Notes: generated by a model from the sequence alone, not told the origin. 64,000 nt of DNA from Nonomuraea thailandensis (GCF_024172165.1 NZ_JAMZEB010000002.1:8158501-8222500); one strand, 5' to 3'. Counted from the stretch's first letter, positions 1 through 8,811 are shown. Made by a program: numbers and translations.

Positions 1-543
1 CTGGTGAACGAGCTGGTGGCCGCCTCCGGCATGAAGGACGCCTACAACGCCCTCGACCCGTCCAAGGACGCGGACGTCAAGGCGCTGGTCGACCGGGTCA
101 CCAACCCCGAGGTCGCCAGGCTCCTGGAGTCCATCTACGGCATCAAGGCGCCCGCGACCCCGCGCAACGACCTGGTCCAGATCTTCCTGAGCGGCATCGC
201 CAAGAACAACGGCCCCATCAAGGCCGACCTCAACGCCCAGTCGCTCAACAAGGACGCCGGCAAGCAGCGCGGCTCCGAGCAGCTCCGGCTGAACATGTCG
301 ATCCCCGTCACCAAGGACCCGAACAGGCTCGGCGTCCTCGGCGGCGACCTGCAGGGCTTCCCGAACGGCCGCCGGCTCGCCGACGACGTCGTGGACATCG
401 AGCTGCAGGCCGTGGCCGGCGCCGCCCAGAGCGGCAAGCTCATCCCCGGCCTGACGGACAAGGTGGACGCGAACGACAAGCCCTTCGACAAGACGTTCCC
501 GTACATCCCGCTGCCGAGCAACGTGGCAGTGAACCAGCGATGA
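1..543 (+). CDS. DUF4331 family protein, 3' part only
   Basis: The frame is open from the first base of the window and stops at TGA 541-543, so the last 180 codons are present and the start lies outside. The segment FPNGRRLADDVVDIEL is typical of DUF4331, a family of mostly exported proteins of unknown biochemical role. No membrane segment is visible in the part seen. A strong hairpin follows, then a TPR gene and a metal exporter on the same strand; a common envelope or metal role is inference from position only. Confidence 0.8.
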   Translation: MVNELVAASGMKDAYNALDPSKDADVKALVDRVTNPEVARLLESIYGIKAPATPRNDLVQIFLSGIAKNNGPIKADLNAQSLNKDAGKQRGSEQLRLNMSIPVTKDPNRLGVLGGDLQGFPNGRRLADDVVDIELQAVAGAAQSGKLIPGLTDKVDANDKPFDKTFPYIPLPSNVAVNQR

Positions 544-633
544 CCACCTGACCTGCCGGTTCCCTCTCCAAGCCGGCCGGTCACTCCCCAGGCGGCAGAC
601 CTCCCGTCTCCCATCGTCTGCCGCCACAGAAAA

Positions 634-673
634 GGGCCGGCCGGCCGTGCTCCCCGTCACGGCCGGCCGGCCC
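634..673 (+). terminator. strong hairpin terminator after DUF4331 gene
   Basis: A perfect 16-bp inverted repeat (634-649 with 658-673, GGCCGG-rich) encloses an 8-base loop and is preceded by AAAA. It sits 90 bases after the DUF4331 stop and 27 bases before the TPR start, so it most likely ends the upstream transcript. There is no U-tract, as is usual in actinobacterial terminators. Confidence 0.7.
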
Positions 674-699
674 CACACCCAGCTTCGGAGCCGTGGCAC

Positions 700-1899
700 A
701 TGCGCACGTTCGCGATATTCGCCGGCATCGCCCTCGTCGGGGCGCTGATCTTCACGATCGTCTCCTTCTCCTCCTCCCCCGCCACCGAACCGGCGGCGGG
801 CCAGCCGCGCCGCGAGACGCTGCAGGAGCGGCTCAAGCGCCTGCCCGCCGACCACCGCGGCTGGGCCGAGCTCGGCCTCCAGTACGTCGACCAGGCCAGG
901 GTCACCGGCGACCCGGCGTTCTACACCAAGGCGGAAGGCGCGCTCGCCACCGCCGCCAAGCTGAACGACCGCGACGACGCGGTCCTCACCGGCCAGGCCG
1001 CGCTGGCCGCCGGCCGCCACGAGTTCCGCGACGCCGTACGGCTGGCCGAGCGCGCCATCGGCGCCAACCCGTACGGGGCCGGGGCCTACGGCGTGCTGGC
1101 CGACGCCAGGACCCAGCTCGGGGACCTGAAGGGCGCGCAGCAGGCCGTGGACAAGATGCTGGGCCTGCGCCCGGGGGTGGCCGCCTTCGCCCGCGCCTCG
1201 TACGCGGCGGAGCTGCGCGGCGACCGCGACGGGGCGCGCAGGTACCTCGAGTACGCCCACGCCGACGCCTGGTCGCCGGCCGACCTCGCCTACAGCCGCT
1301 ACTACCTGGGTGAGCTGGCGCTGCACGCGGGCGACCTGGAGACGGCGACCGGCTGGTACGCCAGGGCCCTGCAGGCCTCCCCCGCCTACACCCCCGCCCT
1401 CGCCGGCCAGGCCAGGGCGGCGGCGCTCGGCGGCCGCCTGACCGAGGCGCTCGACCTCTACGAGAGCGTCGTCCAGCGGCTGCCCCTGCCCCAGTACCTC
1501 ATCGAGCAGGGCGAGACCCGGATCAAGGCGGGCCTGCCGGCCGACTGGACGCTGCTCGACGCCCAGCGCGAGCTCTTCGAGGCCGCGGGCGTGCGCGACG
1601 ACCTGACGCGGGCCGAGTTCCTGGCCGACCACGGCGACCCGAAGCAGGCCGTCGAGCACGCCAGGGCCGAGTACGCCCGCAACCCGAACCTCGTCGCCGC
1701 CGACGCCCTGGCATGGGCGCTGCACAAGGCGGGCAGATCTGCCGAGGCGCTCCGCTACGCCAAGGAGGCCACCGCCACCGGCTGGCGGAACCCGCTGATC
1801 ACCTACCACCGCGCCAAGATCGAGCAGGCACTCGGCCGCGACGCGCGGGTGGACCCCGGCTTCGACCCGGCGCTGTCCGCACTGGCGAGGTTCTCATGA
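700..1899 (+). CDS. membrane-anchored TPR protein
   Basis: 399 residues. Residues 4-22 form one hydrophobic segment (signal anchor), so the rest probably faces outside. From about residue 45 to the end the protein is a run of helix-turn-helix repeats of about 34 residues with tetratricopeptide spacing (for example the segment around ALQASPAYTPALAGQARAAA). Such proteins act as protein-binding scaffolds; no catalytic motif is seen. The stop codon overlaps the start of the next gene (ATGA at 1896-1899), so the two are translationally coupled and the TPR protein probably works with the metal exporter. ATG 700 is the only start that includes the membrane anchor. Confidence 0.8.
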   Translation: MRTFAIFAGIALVGALIFTIVSFSSSPATEPAAGQPRRETLQERLKRLPADHRGWAELGLQYVDQARVTGDPAFYTKAEGALATAAKLNDRDDAVLTGQAALAAGRHEFRDAVRLAERAIGANPYGAGAYGVLADARTQLGDLKGAQQAVDKMLGLRPGVAAFARASYAAELRGDRDGARRYLEYAHADAWSPADLAYSRYYLGELALHAGDLETATGWYARALQASPAYTPALAGQARAAALGGRLTEALDLYESVVQRLPLPQYLIEQGETRIKAGLPADWTLLDAQRELFEAAGVRDDLTRAEFLADHGDPKQAVEHARAEYARNPNLVAADALAWALHKAGRSAEALRYAKEATATGWRNPLITYHRAKIEQALGRDARVDPGFDPALSALARFS

Positions 1900-3437
1900 G
1901 GGCGGTCCGGCTCGCCCTGGCGGCCCTGCTCCTCACGCTGTCCGCGACCGTCCTGCTCACGGGCACGGCCCAGGCCCGGACAGGGACGGCCCTCCACCCG
2001 CTCGGGTGGTTCACCGTCAACCACTACAACGGCCTGCGGGTCTCGCCCTCCCAGGTGCGCAACCACGCCGTAGTGGACCTGGCCGAGCTGCCGACCCGGC
2101 AGGCAAGGCCGGAGGTCGACGCCGCCTACGCCACCCGCCGCTGCGCCGCCCTGGCGAGCGCCCAGCGGCTGGAGGTGGCCGGCCGGGCGGTGCCGTGGCG
2201 CGTGACCGGCTCCGCGTTCGCCTACGCCCCCGGAGAAGGGGGCCTGGAGACCAGCCGCCTGTCCTGTGAGCTCGTGGCGGAAGTCCGCGCCTCGGGGGCC
2301 GTGAGGTTCACCGACGGGTTCGAGCAGGACAGGATCGGCTGGCGCGAGATCACCGCGATCGGGGACGGCGTGCGCCTGACCGGCTCCTCGGTGCCCGGGA
2401 CCAGCATCAGCCAGGAGCTGTGGGCCTACCCCGACGACCTGCTGTCGGCCCCGCTCGACCAGCGCGTGGCCACGTTCACCGCCTCGGGTCCCGCCCTGGG
2501 CCTGCCCGCCGGCCCCGAGGCCCCCACCGGCGGCACGCCGTCCGGCGGGAGCGGGCTCGGCGTCGAGATCGGCGGCCCGCTCGGCGAGGCGCTGTCCGCC
2601 CTGGACCGGACGTTCACGGAGCTGATCGGCTCGGACTCGCTGACGGTGCCGCTGGGGCTGCTGGCGGTGGGGCTGGCCGTGATGCTCGGGGCCGGGCACG
2701 CGCTGATCCCCGGGCACGGCAAGACCATCATGGCGGCGTACCTGGCGGGTCGCCGCGGCCGCCCGCGCGACGCGCTGGTGGTGGGCGCGACGGTGACGGC
2801 CACGCACACGGCAGGGGTGCTGGTGGTGGGGCTGCTGCTGACGGTGTTCACGGCGCTGGCCGGGGAGTCGGTGCTGGCCTGGCTGGGGGTGGCCAGCGGC
2901 GTGCTGATCGCCGCCATCGGCCTGCGCCTCCTCCTCAACTCCCGCCGTCCCTCCCCGCACGGGCACGGGCACGGCCACGGGCACGGCCACGGGCACGGGC
3001 ATGGGCATGGGCATGGGCACGGGCATGGGCATGGGCACGGGCATGGGCACGGGCATGGGCATGGGCACGGGCATGGGCACGGGGGTGACGAGCAGGGGCC
3101 GGACTCCGGCAAGAGCAAGCGGGCGGGCCTGATCGGGCTCGGGGTCGCGGGCGGCCTCGTCCCCAGCCCTTCGGCCCTCATCGTGCTCCTCGGCGCCATC
3201 GCGCTCGGCCGGACGTGGTTCGGCGTGGCGCTGGTGACCGCCTACGGCGTCGGCATGGCCGCCACCCTCACCGTCACGGGCCTGCTGCTGGTCAAGCTCG
3301 TGGACCGGCTGGAAGCCCGCGCCTCGGCCGGCCGGCGCCTGGCGGCCAGGGTCTCGGGCCTGGCTCCGCTGGGCACGGCCGCCATGGTCGTCCTGCTGGG
3401 GGCGGGCCTGGCCCTGCGCTCGGTGGCGTCCCTCTAG
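1896..3437 (+). CDS. RcnA/NicO-family nickel/cobalt exporter with His-Gly loop
   Basis: 513 residues, started at ATG 1896 because it overlaps the TPR stop and gives a clean signal peptide (residues 1-28). Residues about 30-245 are an exported domain. The C-terminal half has about six membrane helices with the family motif HALIPGHGKT (GHG near the start of the transport domain) and THTAG in the next helix, both typical of NicO/RcnA nickel and cobalt efflux proteins. The cytoplasmic loop at residues 355-396 is 21 histidines alternating with glycine, a likely metal-sensing or buffering loop. The exported N-domain is an addition to the short RcnA type. The gene ends tail to tail with the next minus-strand gene, sharing CTAG. 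Confidence 0.85.
   Translation: MRAVRLALAALLLTLSATVLLTGTAQARTGTALHPLGWFTVNHYNGLRVSPSQVRNHAVVDLAELPTRQARPEVDAAYATRRCAALASAQRLEVAGRAVPWRVTGSAFAYAPGEGGLETSRLSCELVAEVRASGAVRFTDGFEQDRIGWREITAIGDGVRLTGSSVPGTSISQELWAYPDDLLSAPLDQRVATFTASGPALGLPAGPEAPTGGTPSGGSGLGVEIGGPLGEALSALDRTFTELIGSDSLTVPLGLLAVGLAVMLGAGHALIPGHGKTIMAAYLAGRRGRPRDALVVGATVTATHTAGVLVVGLLLTVFTALAGESVLAWLGVASGVLIAAIGLRLLLNSRRPSPHGHGHGHGHGHGHGHGHGHGHGHGHGHGHGHGHGHGHGHGHGGDEQGPDSGKSKRAGLIGLGVAGGLVPSPSALIVLLGAIALGRTWFGVALVTAYGVGMAATLTVTGLLLVKLVDRLEARASAGRRLAARVSGLAPLGTAAMVVLLGAGLALRSVASL
2958..3080 (+). repeat. hexanucleotide repeat coding (His-Gly)n
   Basis: About 20 tandem copies of a six-base unit GGGCAC or GGGCAT (two early copies GGCCAC), encoding 21 His alternating with Gly. 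His codons are a mixture of CAC and CAT although CAT is rare in the surrounding genes, which suggests expansion by slippage of a mixed unit rather than point drift. The unit is a multiple of three, so copy-number change keeps the reading frame. Confidence 0.95.
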
Positions 3438-4126
3438 TCGAGCTCCGGGACGTCGTCGGAGTCGTAGTCGACGTCACCGTCGTCGGCCCGGCGCAGCTTG
3501 ATGTCGTCTATCCAGCCCTGCGCGAACCGCCGGATCTCCTTGACCCGTTCCTCGTCCAGGCCGTAGGCCTCGAACCCCTCGTCGCCCATCAGGTCGACGA
3601 ACTCCAGCCGCATGAGCAGCTCGTGCACCGAGAAGTGCTCGTGGTGCACGGCGGCGAGCCGTTCGAGCGCCCGGTAGGTGTACAGATGGGAGACGGCGGC
3701 GACGTCGATGACATCGCGCGGGAGGCAGCGCTCGTGCAGGGCACGCATCTTCAGGCCGACGGCGTCGTCCAGACCGAGCACCCCGACCGTCCCGCAGGTG
3801 ACGGGCCGCTGCTGCAGTGCCTCGCGCATGAGGTCGAACTCGCAGGTCTCGCCCGTCGCGGGGTCCTCCACCATCAGCCGGCCCATGCGCGGCGTGATCT
3901 CGATGACCGAGGTGCGCAGCCCGGCCGCGTGGAAGGCTCCCACCACGCCCTCGGCCACGTCGGGCAGAGGGATCTCCGCGCCGGTCGCGAAGTCGAGATC
4001 CCTGCTGGGCCGATCGGTGAACCCGTGCGCTCTGATGGCGTAACCACCCGCGAGCACCAGCCCGAAACGCTCGCACATCGGCGCGACGGCATCGAGCAGC
4101 CGCTCCTGGAAAGGCGGCAGGCGCAT
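3434..4126 (-). CDS. AbiEii/AbiGii-like nucleotidyltransferase
   Basis: 230 residues. The N-terminal part has the nucleotidyltransferase signature: LAGGYAIRAHG followed by RPSRDLDFAT, giving the GG and DxD elements of the AbiEii/AbiGii fold (MNT/pol-beta type). AbiEii toxins act with an AbiEi antitoxin and transfer nucleotides to tRNA or proteins; whether this member is toxic is not known. The ATG at 4126 overlaps the stop of the 107-residue partner (TGATG), so the two are coupled. An alternative start 7 codons upstream lies inside the partner gene and lacks a ribosome site. The C-terminus is acidic. The stop overlaps the stop of the metal exporter on the other strand. Confidence 0.75.
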   Translation of the reverse strand: MRLPPFQERLLDAVAPMCERFGLVLAGGYAIRAHGFTDRPSRDLDFATGAEIPLPDVAEGVVGAFHAAGLRTSVIEITPRMGRLMVEDPATGETCEFDLMREALQQRPVTCGTVGVLGLDDAVGLKMRALHERCLPRDVIDVAAVSHLYTYRALERLAAVHHEHFSVHELLMRLEFVDLMGDEGFEAYGLDEERVKEIRRFAQGWIDDIKLRRADDGDVDYDSDDVPELD

Positions 4127-4449
4127 CAGACGGCCGCCTCCCGCCACAGCGGGAGCTTCTTCTCCCAGGCGTGACGGTAGGCCGGCCCGAGCCCCCTGCG
4201 CAGCAGTGCCCAGTCACCCCTGAGGTGGCCCGCGTTGAGGTAGGTCTCGTAGTCGGTCCTGCACCCTGTCGTGATCACGATGCGGTACATCGACATCCGG
4301 ATCATGGGTTCGGCGAGGTCGAACTCGGTCATCCCCGACCACACCAGGTGCGGTGGCAGGGGCACCACCCCCTCGGCCGGACCACGAAGGTCGCCCAGGG
4401 AACCAGGGATCTTCTCGTCCAGTCCTTCGTACCGCGAGGGGAGCGCCAT
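4126..4449 (-). CDS. small partner protein of the AbiEii-like enzyme
   Basis: 107 residues, no recognised domain. It begins MALPSRYEGLDEKIPGS, has no membrane segment and no visible winged-helix motif, so it is not a typical AbiEi antitoxin, which is about 200 residues with a DNA-binding N-terminus. The gene starts 3 bases after the stop of the upstream membrane protein gene and its stop overlaps the start of the nucleotidyltransferase, the arrangement expected for an antitoxin or accessory subunit made first. No good ribosome site is seen, so translation probably depends on coupling to the upstream gene. Function unknown; antitoxin role is inference. Confidence 0.6.
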   Translation of the reverse strand: MALPSRYEGLDEKIPGSLGDLRGPAEGVVPLPPHLVWSGMTEFDLAEPMIRMSMYRIVITTGCRTDYETYLNAGHLRGDWALLRRGLGPAYRHAWEKKLPLWREAAV

Positions 4450-4452
4450 GGC

Positions 4453-5205
4453 TCAAGTATGCCGACGACCCCGCCGCGTGGAAGGCAGATCATGACGCCC
4501 GGACAGGAACTCCTGGAACGCGATCTTCGCCCTGATCACCGGCCTGCGCCACCGCTCCTCCCGATGGATCGCCCGGGCCATCTTCCTGGGCGACCGCCTG
4601 GCGAAGAACCAGTGGGCCCACGGCGACCCCGGCCGCGCCAGCCGGATCGCCCCCACCAGCAACATCGGCGGCACGAACAGCCCGGCCATCCCCGTCCAGA
4701 TCTTCCCCTTGAGCAGCGTGACGACGGCCAGCGCCAGGTTGGCCACGATCAGCGCGGCGGGGTTGACCGGGGTGCCGTAGTCCCAGGTGAGCGGGCGCAG
4801 CCCGATGAGGAGCAGCCCGGTCACGGCGACCGCGATGAAGACCGCGTCGACCGAGGTGCGCCCCTCCTCCTCCCAGTACACGTCGTGCAGGTGCAGGATG
4901 AGCGCGAACTCGTCCAGCACCAGCGCCGACCCGACGCCGAACACGGAGGCCGCGACGGCGGTGCCGATCTGGGAGCCGGGCGAGACGATGAGCGTGACCC
5001 CGCCCACTAACATCAGCACCACGCCGAACACCACGTGGTGGATGTGCATCTCGCCCACGTTGACGTTGCGGAACCAGCCGATCTTCGCCCTGATCAGCCG
5101 CACGTTGATGCGGGTGGCGATGAAGGCGGCGATGAGCATGACGAAGTAGCAGAACAGCGGGAGCCGTCCCGTGGCGACGATGCTTTGCTGAAACCAGTTG
5201 CCCAT
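4453..5205 (-). CDS. conserved integral membrane protein with HIHH motif
   Basis: 250 residues with about six predicted membrane helices (near residues 15-35, 57-75, 80-105, 118-137, 147-165, 170-188) and a positively charged C-terminal tail. A short His cluster (EMHIHH at about 52-57) lies at the start of the second helix and could bind metal or haem, and conserved acidic residues DEFALILHLHD lie in the middle. I recognise it as a recurrent actinobacterial membrane protein of unknown function. It is the first gene of a probable three-gene run with the AbiEii-like pair. Confidence 0.65.
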   Translation of the reverse strand: MGNWFQQSIVATGRLPLFCYFVMLIAAFIATRINVRLIRAKIGWFRNVNVGEMHIHHVVFGVVLMLVGGVTLIVSPGSQIGTAVAASVFGVGSALVLDEFALILHLHDVYWEEEGRTSVDAVFIAVAVTGLLLIGLRPLTWDYGTPVNPAALIVANLALAVVTLLKGKIWTGMAGLFVPPMLLVGAIRLARPGSPWAHWFFARRSPRKMARAIHREERWRRPVIRAKIAFQEFLSGRHDLPSTRRGRRHT

Positions 5206-5250
5206 ATGACCCTGGTTCTGATGGTACGAGGCCCGCGGAAGTTCCCGGGC

Positions 5251-5997
5251 TCAGGACAGGAACGCCCTTAACAGCGCGGCCGTCCCCTCCAGGTGCTCGG
5301 CCACGGCCTGGCGGGCCGCCTCGGGGTCCCCGGCGAGGATGGCGTCCACGATGGCCTGGTGCTGCACGGCGGCGTGGTCGAGGTTGACCTGCAGCATCGG
5401 GATGGCGTTGAGCAGGTCGCTGACCCGCGAGCGGGCGTCGGCGCAGGTGGTGGCGAGCAGGGTGGAGCCGGTGAGCTCCGCGATGGACAGGTGGAAGGCC
5501 GTGTCGAGGCGGCGGTAGTCCTCCAGCCCCGCCCCGTTCAGCTCGGCGAGCCGGCGCGTGAGCACGGCCCGCCTGTCCTCCGCGAGCTCGGAGGCGGCCA
5601 GCACCTGGGCCGCGCCGCACTCCACGGCGAGCCGGAAGGTCAGCGCGTCCGACAGCTCGGCCATGCCCATCTCGTTGACGGCCTGGCGCAGGTCGCCGGC
5701 GTCCGGCTTGGGCGGCACGTACGTGACGAACGCTCCTCCGTACCGCCCTCGCCGTACGTCGAGGTAGCCGGCGTCGGACAGCGCGCGGATGGCCTCGCGC
5801 AGCGTCACCCGGCTGATGCCGAGCTGGACGGCCAGCTCGCGCTCGGGGGGCAGCTTGTGACCGGGCGGGACCACGCCCAGCTTGATCGCCTGGAGCAGCC
5901 GTTCCACGGTCTCCTCGAAGGCGTTGCCCGCCCTGACAGGGCGCAACACCGTCATCAAACGCGCCGACTCGTCCAACGTGTCCTCAGGTCTTGACAA
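5251..5997 (-). CDS. FadR/GntR-family transcriptional regulator
   Basis: 248 residues. Residues about 25-95 are a GntR winged helix (PERELAVQLGISRVTLREAI), and the rest is the all-helical FCD ligand domain with the expected acidic/His metal positions (HLSIAELTGS, HQAIVDAILAGD). It is divergent from the gamma-glutamylation operon and a FadR-type palindrome (6020-6032) lies between them, so it most likely represses that operon and itself. The TTG start at 5997 is preceded by GGGA at short distance; an alternative ATG at 5955 lacks a ribosome site and is less likely. Confidence 0.85.
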   Translation of the reverse strand: MSRPEDTLDESARLMTVLRPVRAGNAFEETVERLLQAIKLGVVPPGHKLPPERELAVQLGISRVTLREAIRALSDAGYLDVRRGRYGGAFVTYVPPKPDAGDLRQAVNEMGMAELSDALTFRLAVECGAAQVLAASELAEDRRAVLTRRLAELNGAGLEDYRRLDTAFHLSIAELTGSTLLATTCADARSRVSDLLNAIPMLQVNLDHAAVQHQAIVDAILAGDPEAARQAVAEHLEGTAALLRAFLS

Positions 5998-6019
5998 GCG
6001 ATCCCGCCATGCTGATCAA

Positions 6020-6032
6020 TGGTCTGAGACTA
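6020..6032. promoter_or_regulatory. probable FadR-type operator
   Basis: TGGTCTGAGACTA fits the short FadR-subfamily operator form (T-N-GT-N3-AC-N-A style with inverted GTC/GAC halves). It lies between the divergent regulator and the glutamine-synthetase-like gene, the expected place for control of both promoters. Confidence 0.5.
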
Positions 6033-6079
6033 GCCCAATTAACGGGAAAGCGCTTCAGGCCAGATCGGAGCTGCGCAGC

Positions 6080-7450
6080 GTGGACGATCGAGCGAGCACC
6101 GGGTTCCTTTCCGTCGCCGAGCTGCGCGACGAGGTGGCGGCGGGCCGCATCGACACCGTGCTCCTGGCGATCGCCGACATGCAGGGCAGGTTGCAGGGCA
6201 AGAGGCTGTCGGCGCGCTACTTTCTCGACGAGGTGCTGCACCACGGCTCCGAGGGCTGCAACTACCTGCTGGCGGTGGACGTCGACATGAACACCGTCCC
6301 GGGTTACGCGATGTCGTCCTGGGATCGCGGGTACGGCGACTTCGTGATGAAGCCGGACCTCGGCACGCTGCGCCGGGTGCCGTGGCACGAGGGGACCGCG
6401 ATGGTGATGGCCGACCTGGCCTGGGAGGAGGGCGGCGACGTGACCGCCTCCCCGCGCCAGGTGCTGCGCAGGCAGCTCGCCCGGCTCGCCGACCGGGGGC
6501 TGGCCGCGTACGTCGGCACGGAGCTGGAGTTCGTCGTCTACGACGACAGCTACGAGGACGCCTGGCGGCGCGCGTACCGCGACCTGACCCCCGCGAACCT
6601 CTACAACGTCGACTACTCCCTGCTGGGCACCGCCCGCGTCGAACCGCTGCTGCGGCGCATCAGGCGCGGGATGGAGGGCGCCGGCCTCTACGTCGAGTCC
6701 GCCAAGGGCGAGTGCAACCTGGGCCAGCACGAGATCGCCTTCCGCTACGACGAGGCGCTGCGCACCTGCGACAACCACGTGATCTACAAGACCGGCGCCA
6801 AGGAGATCGCCGCCCAGGAGGGCAGGTCGATCACGTTCATGGCCAAGCCGAACCAGCGCGAGGGCAACTCCTGCCACATCCACGTCTCCCTGCGGAGCGT
6901 CGACGGGGATCCGGTGATGGCGGGCGAGGGGCCGTACGGGCTCTCGCCGCTAGGGGCCCGCTTTGTCGCGGGCCAGCTCGCCTGCATGCGGGAGCTGACC
7001 CTCCTGTACGCCCCCAACATCAACTCCTACAAGCGGTACGTGCCGGGCAGCTTCGCCCCCACGGCCGTCAAGTGGGGCGTGGACAACCGCACCTGCTCGC
7101 TGCGGCTCGTCGGCCACGGGAGCTCGCTGAGGGTGGAGAACCGGGTGCCGGGCGGCGACGTGAACCCGTACCTGGCGGTGTCGGCGCTGGTCGCGGCCGG
7201 GCTGCACGGCATCGACGCCGAGCTGCCGCTGGAGGACCCGTACGACGGCAACGCCTACGACTCCGGCGCCGAGACCGTCCCGCACACGCTGCGCGACGCG
7301 CTGGCGCTGTTCGAGGGGTCGAAGCTGGCACGCGAGACGTTCGGCGAGGACGTGGTGGAGCACTACGCGAACAACGCGCGGGTGGAGCTGGCCGCGTTCG
7401 ACGCGGCGGTGACGGATTGGGAGCTGTTCCGTGGTTTCGAACGGATGTGA
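6080..7450 (+). CDS. glutamine-synthetase-like gamma-glutamyl-amine ligase
   Basis: 456 residues from GTG 6080, chosen because CGGAG lies 9 bases upstream and the protein then begins at the usual place for the family; the open frame extends further up into the regulator gene. Motifs of the glutamine synthetase fold are all present: GTELEF (metal Glu), ESAKGECNLGQHE, GNSCHIHVSL (ATP/metal His), and NRVPGGDVNPY. It is not the housekeeping enzyme: it lacks the GlnA adenylylation loop and is followed by an aldehyde dehydrogenase and a gamma-glutamyl hydrolase, as in Puu-type routes where the enzyme couples glutamate to an amine with ATP. Substrate amine (polyamine or amino alcohol) cannot be read from sequence. 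Confidence 0.85.
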   Translation: MDDRASTGFLSVAELRDEVAAGRIDTVLLAIADMQGRLQGKRLSARYFLDEVLHHGSEGCNYLLAVDVDMNTVPGYAMSSWDRGYGDFVMKPDLGTLRRVPWHEGTAMVMADLAWEEGGDVTASPRQVLRRQLARLADRGLAAYVGTELEFVVYDDSYEDAWRRAYRDLTPANLYNVDYSLLGTARVEPLLRRIRRGMEGAGLYVESAKGECNLGQHEIAFRYDEALRTCDNHVIYKTGAKEIAAQEGRSITFMAKPNQREGNSCHIHVSLRSVDGDPVMAGEGPYGLSPLGARFVAGQLACMRELTLLYAPNINSYKRYVPGSFAPTAVKWGVDNRTCSLRLVGHGSSLRVENRVPGGDVNPYLAVSALVAAGLHGIDAELPLEDPYDGNAYDSGAETVPHTLRDALALFEGSKLARETFGEDVVEHYANNARVELAAFDAAVTDWELFRGFERM

Positions 7451-7459
7451 CGGGAGCGC

Positions 7460-8803
7460 ATGAAGATCGTCAACCCGGCGACGGAGGAAGTCGTCGCCGA
7501 CGTCGAGCTCGCCGGCGCGGCCGAGGTCGACCGGGCCGTGGAGCGTGCCAGGAAGGCGCAGGCGGCCTGGCGCGAGGTGGCGCCGGGCGACCGGGCGCGG
7601 CTGCTGCGCAGGTTCGCCGGCCTGGTGGACGAGCACGGGGAGGAGCTGGCGCGGCTGGAGCTGACGAACGCCGGGCACACCATCGGCAACGCCCGGTGGG
7701 AGGCCGGCAACGTCCGCGACGTGCTGCACTTCTACGCCGGCGCGCCCGAGCGGAACCACGGCAAGCAGATCCCGGTGCCGGGCGGCGTGGACCTCACCTT
7801 CCAGGAGCCGCTGGGCGTCGTCGGGATCATCGTGCCGTGGAACTTCCCCATGGTGATCATGATGTGGGGCGTGGCCCCGGCTCTCGCGGCGGGTAACACG
7901 GTGATCGTGAAGCCCGCCGAGTGGACTCCGCTGACCGCGCTGAGGCTGGCAGAGCTGGCCCTGGCGGCGGGCCTCCCCGAGGGGGTGCTCCAGGTCCTGC
8001 CTGGAGCAGGGGAGGTCGCGGGGGCCCGCCTGGTGGAGCATCCCGGCGTGGCCAAGATCGTGTTCACCGGCTCGACCGAGGTGGGCAAGGAGATCGCCGC
8101 CAAGGCGGCGGCGCAGGTCAAGCGGGTCACCCTGGAGCTGGGTGGCAAGTCCGCGAACATCGTCTTCGCCGACGCCGACCTGGACAAGGCGGCGCGGACA
8201 GCGCCCTACGCCGTGTTCGACAACGCGGGGCAGGACTGCTGCGCCCGATCCAGGATCCTGGTCCAGGCGAGCGTGTACGACGCGTTCATGGAGCGCCTGA
8301 GCGAGGCCGTGCGCGGCGTGGTGGTCGGCGACCCCCTCGACGAGGCCACCGAGATGGGCCCCCTGATCAGCGCCGAGCACCTCGAACGCGTCCGCGGCTT
8401 CGTCGACGGCGCTCCCTACCTGCAAGGCTCCTGCCCGCAGGGCAAGGGCTACTGGTTCCCGCCGACCGTCCTGACCCCCGAGGTCACCGACCGGGCGTTC
8501 ACCGAGGAGATCTTCGGGCCCGTGGTGTCGGTGGTCAGGTTCGAGGACGAGGCGCAGGCCGTACGGATCGCCAACGACACCCCCTACGGCCTGAGCGGCT
8601 CCATCTGGACCCGCGACGTCGGGCGGGCGCTGCGCGTGGCCAGGGCCGTCGAGTCGGGCGCCCTGTCGGTGAACTCCCACTCCTCGGTCCGCTACTGGAC
8701 CCCGTTCGGCGGCTTCAAGCAGTCCGGCCTCGGCAGGGAGCTCGGCCCTGACGCGCTGGCGGCGTTCACCGAGACCAAGAACGTCTTCATCTCAACGGAG
8801 TGA
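7460..8803 (+). CDS. NAD(P)-dependent aldehyde dehydrogenase (PuuC-like role)
   Basis: 447 residues, somewhat shorter than the usual 475-495 because the N-terminus and one surface loop are reduced. Conserved parts are complete: IVPWNFP, cofactor loop FTGSTEVGK, general base Glu226 in LELGGKS and nucleophile Cys260 in NAGQDCC. It starts 9 bases after the ligase stop with GGGAG upstream. In the operon context it should oxidise a gamma-glutamyl-aminoaldehyde to the acid. The C-terminus (GGFKQSGLGRELG) is normal. Confidence 0.9.
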   Translation: MKIVNPATEEVVADVELAGAAEVDRAVERARKAQAAWREVAPGDRARLLRRFAGLVDEHGEELARLELTNAGHTIGNARWEAGNVRDVLHFYAGAPERNHGKQIPVPGGVDLTFQEPLGVVGIIVPWNFPMVIMMWGVAPALAAGNTVIVKPAEWTPLTALRLAELALAAGLPEGVLQVLPGAGEVAGARLVEHPGVAKIVFTGSTEVGKEIAAKAAAQVKRVTLELGGKSANIVFADADLDKAARTAPYAVFDNAGQDCCARSRILVQASVYDAFMERLSEAVRGVVVGDPLDEATEMGPLISAEHLERVRGFVDGAPYLQGSCPQGKGYWFPPTVLTPEVTDRAFTEEIFGPVVSVVRFEDEAQAVRIANDTPYGLSGSIWTRDVGRALRVARAVESGALSVNSHSSVRYWTPFGGFKQSGLGRELGPDALAAFTETKNVFISTE

Positions 8804-8811
8804 GTGCACAC

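Noticed and set aside
1803..3080. Long minus-strand frame with Pro-Met-Pro-Val repeats opposite the exporter
   Set aside because: It is the complement of the His-Gly repeat and of a well-supported gene; no start signal or family.
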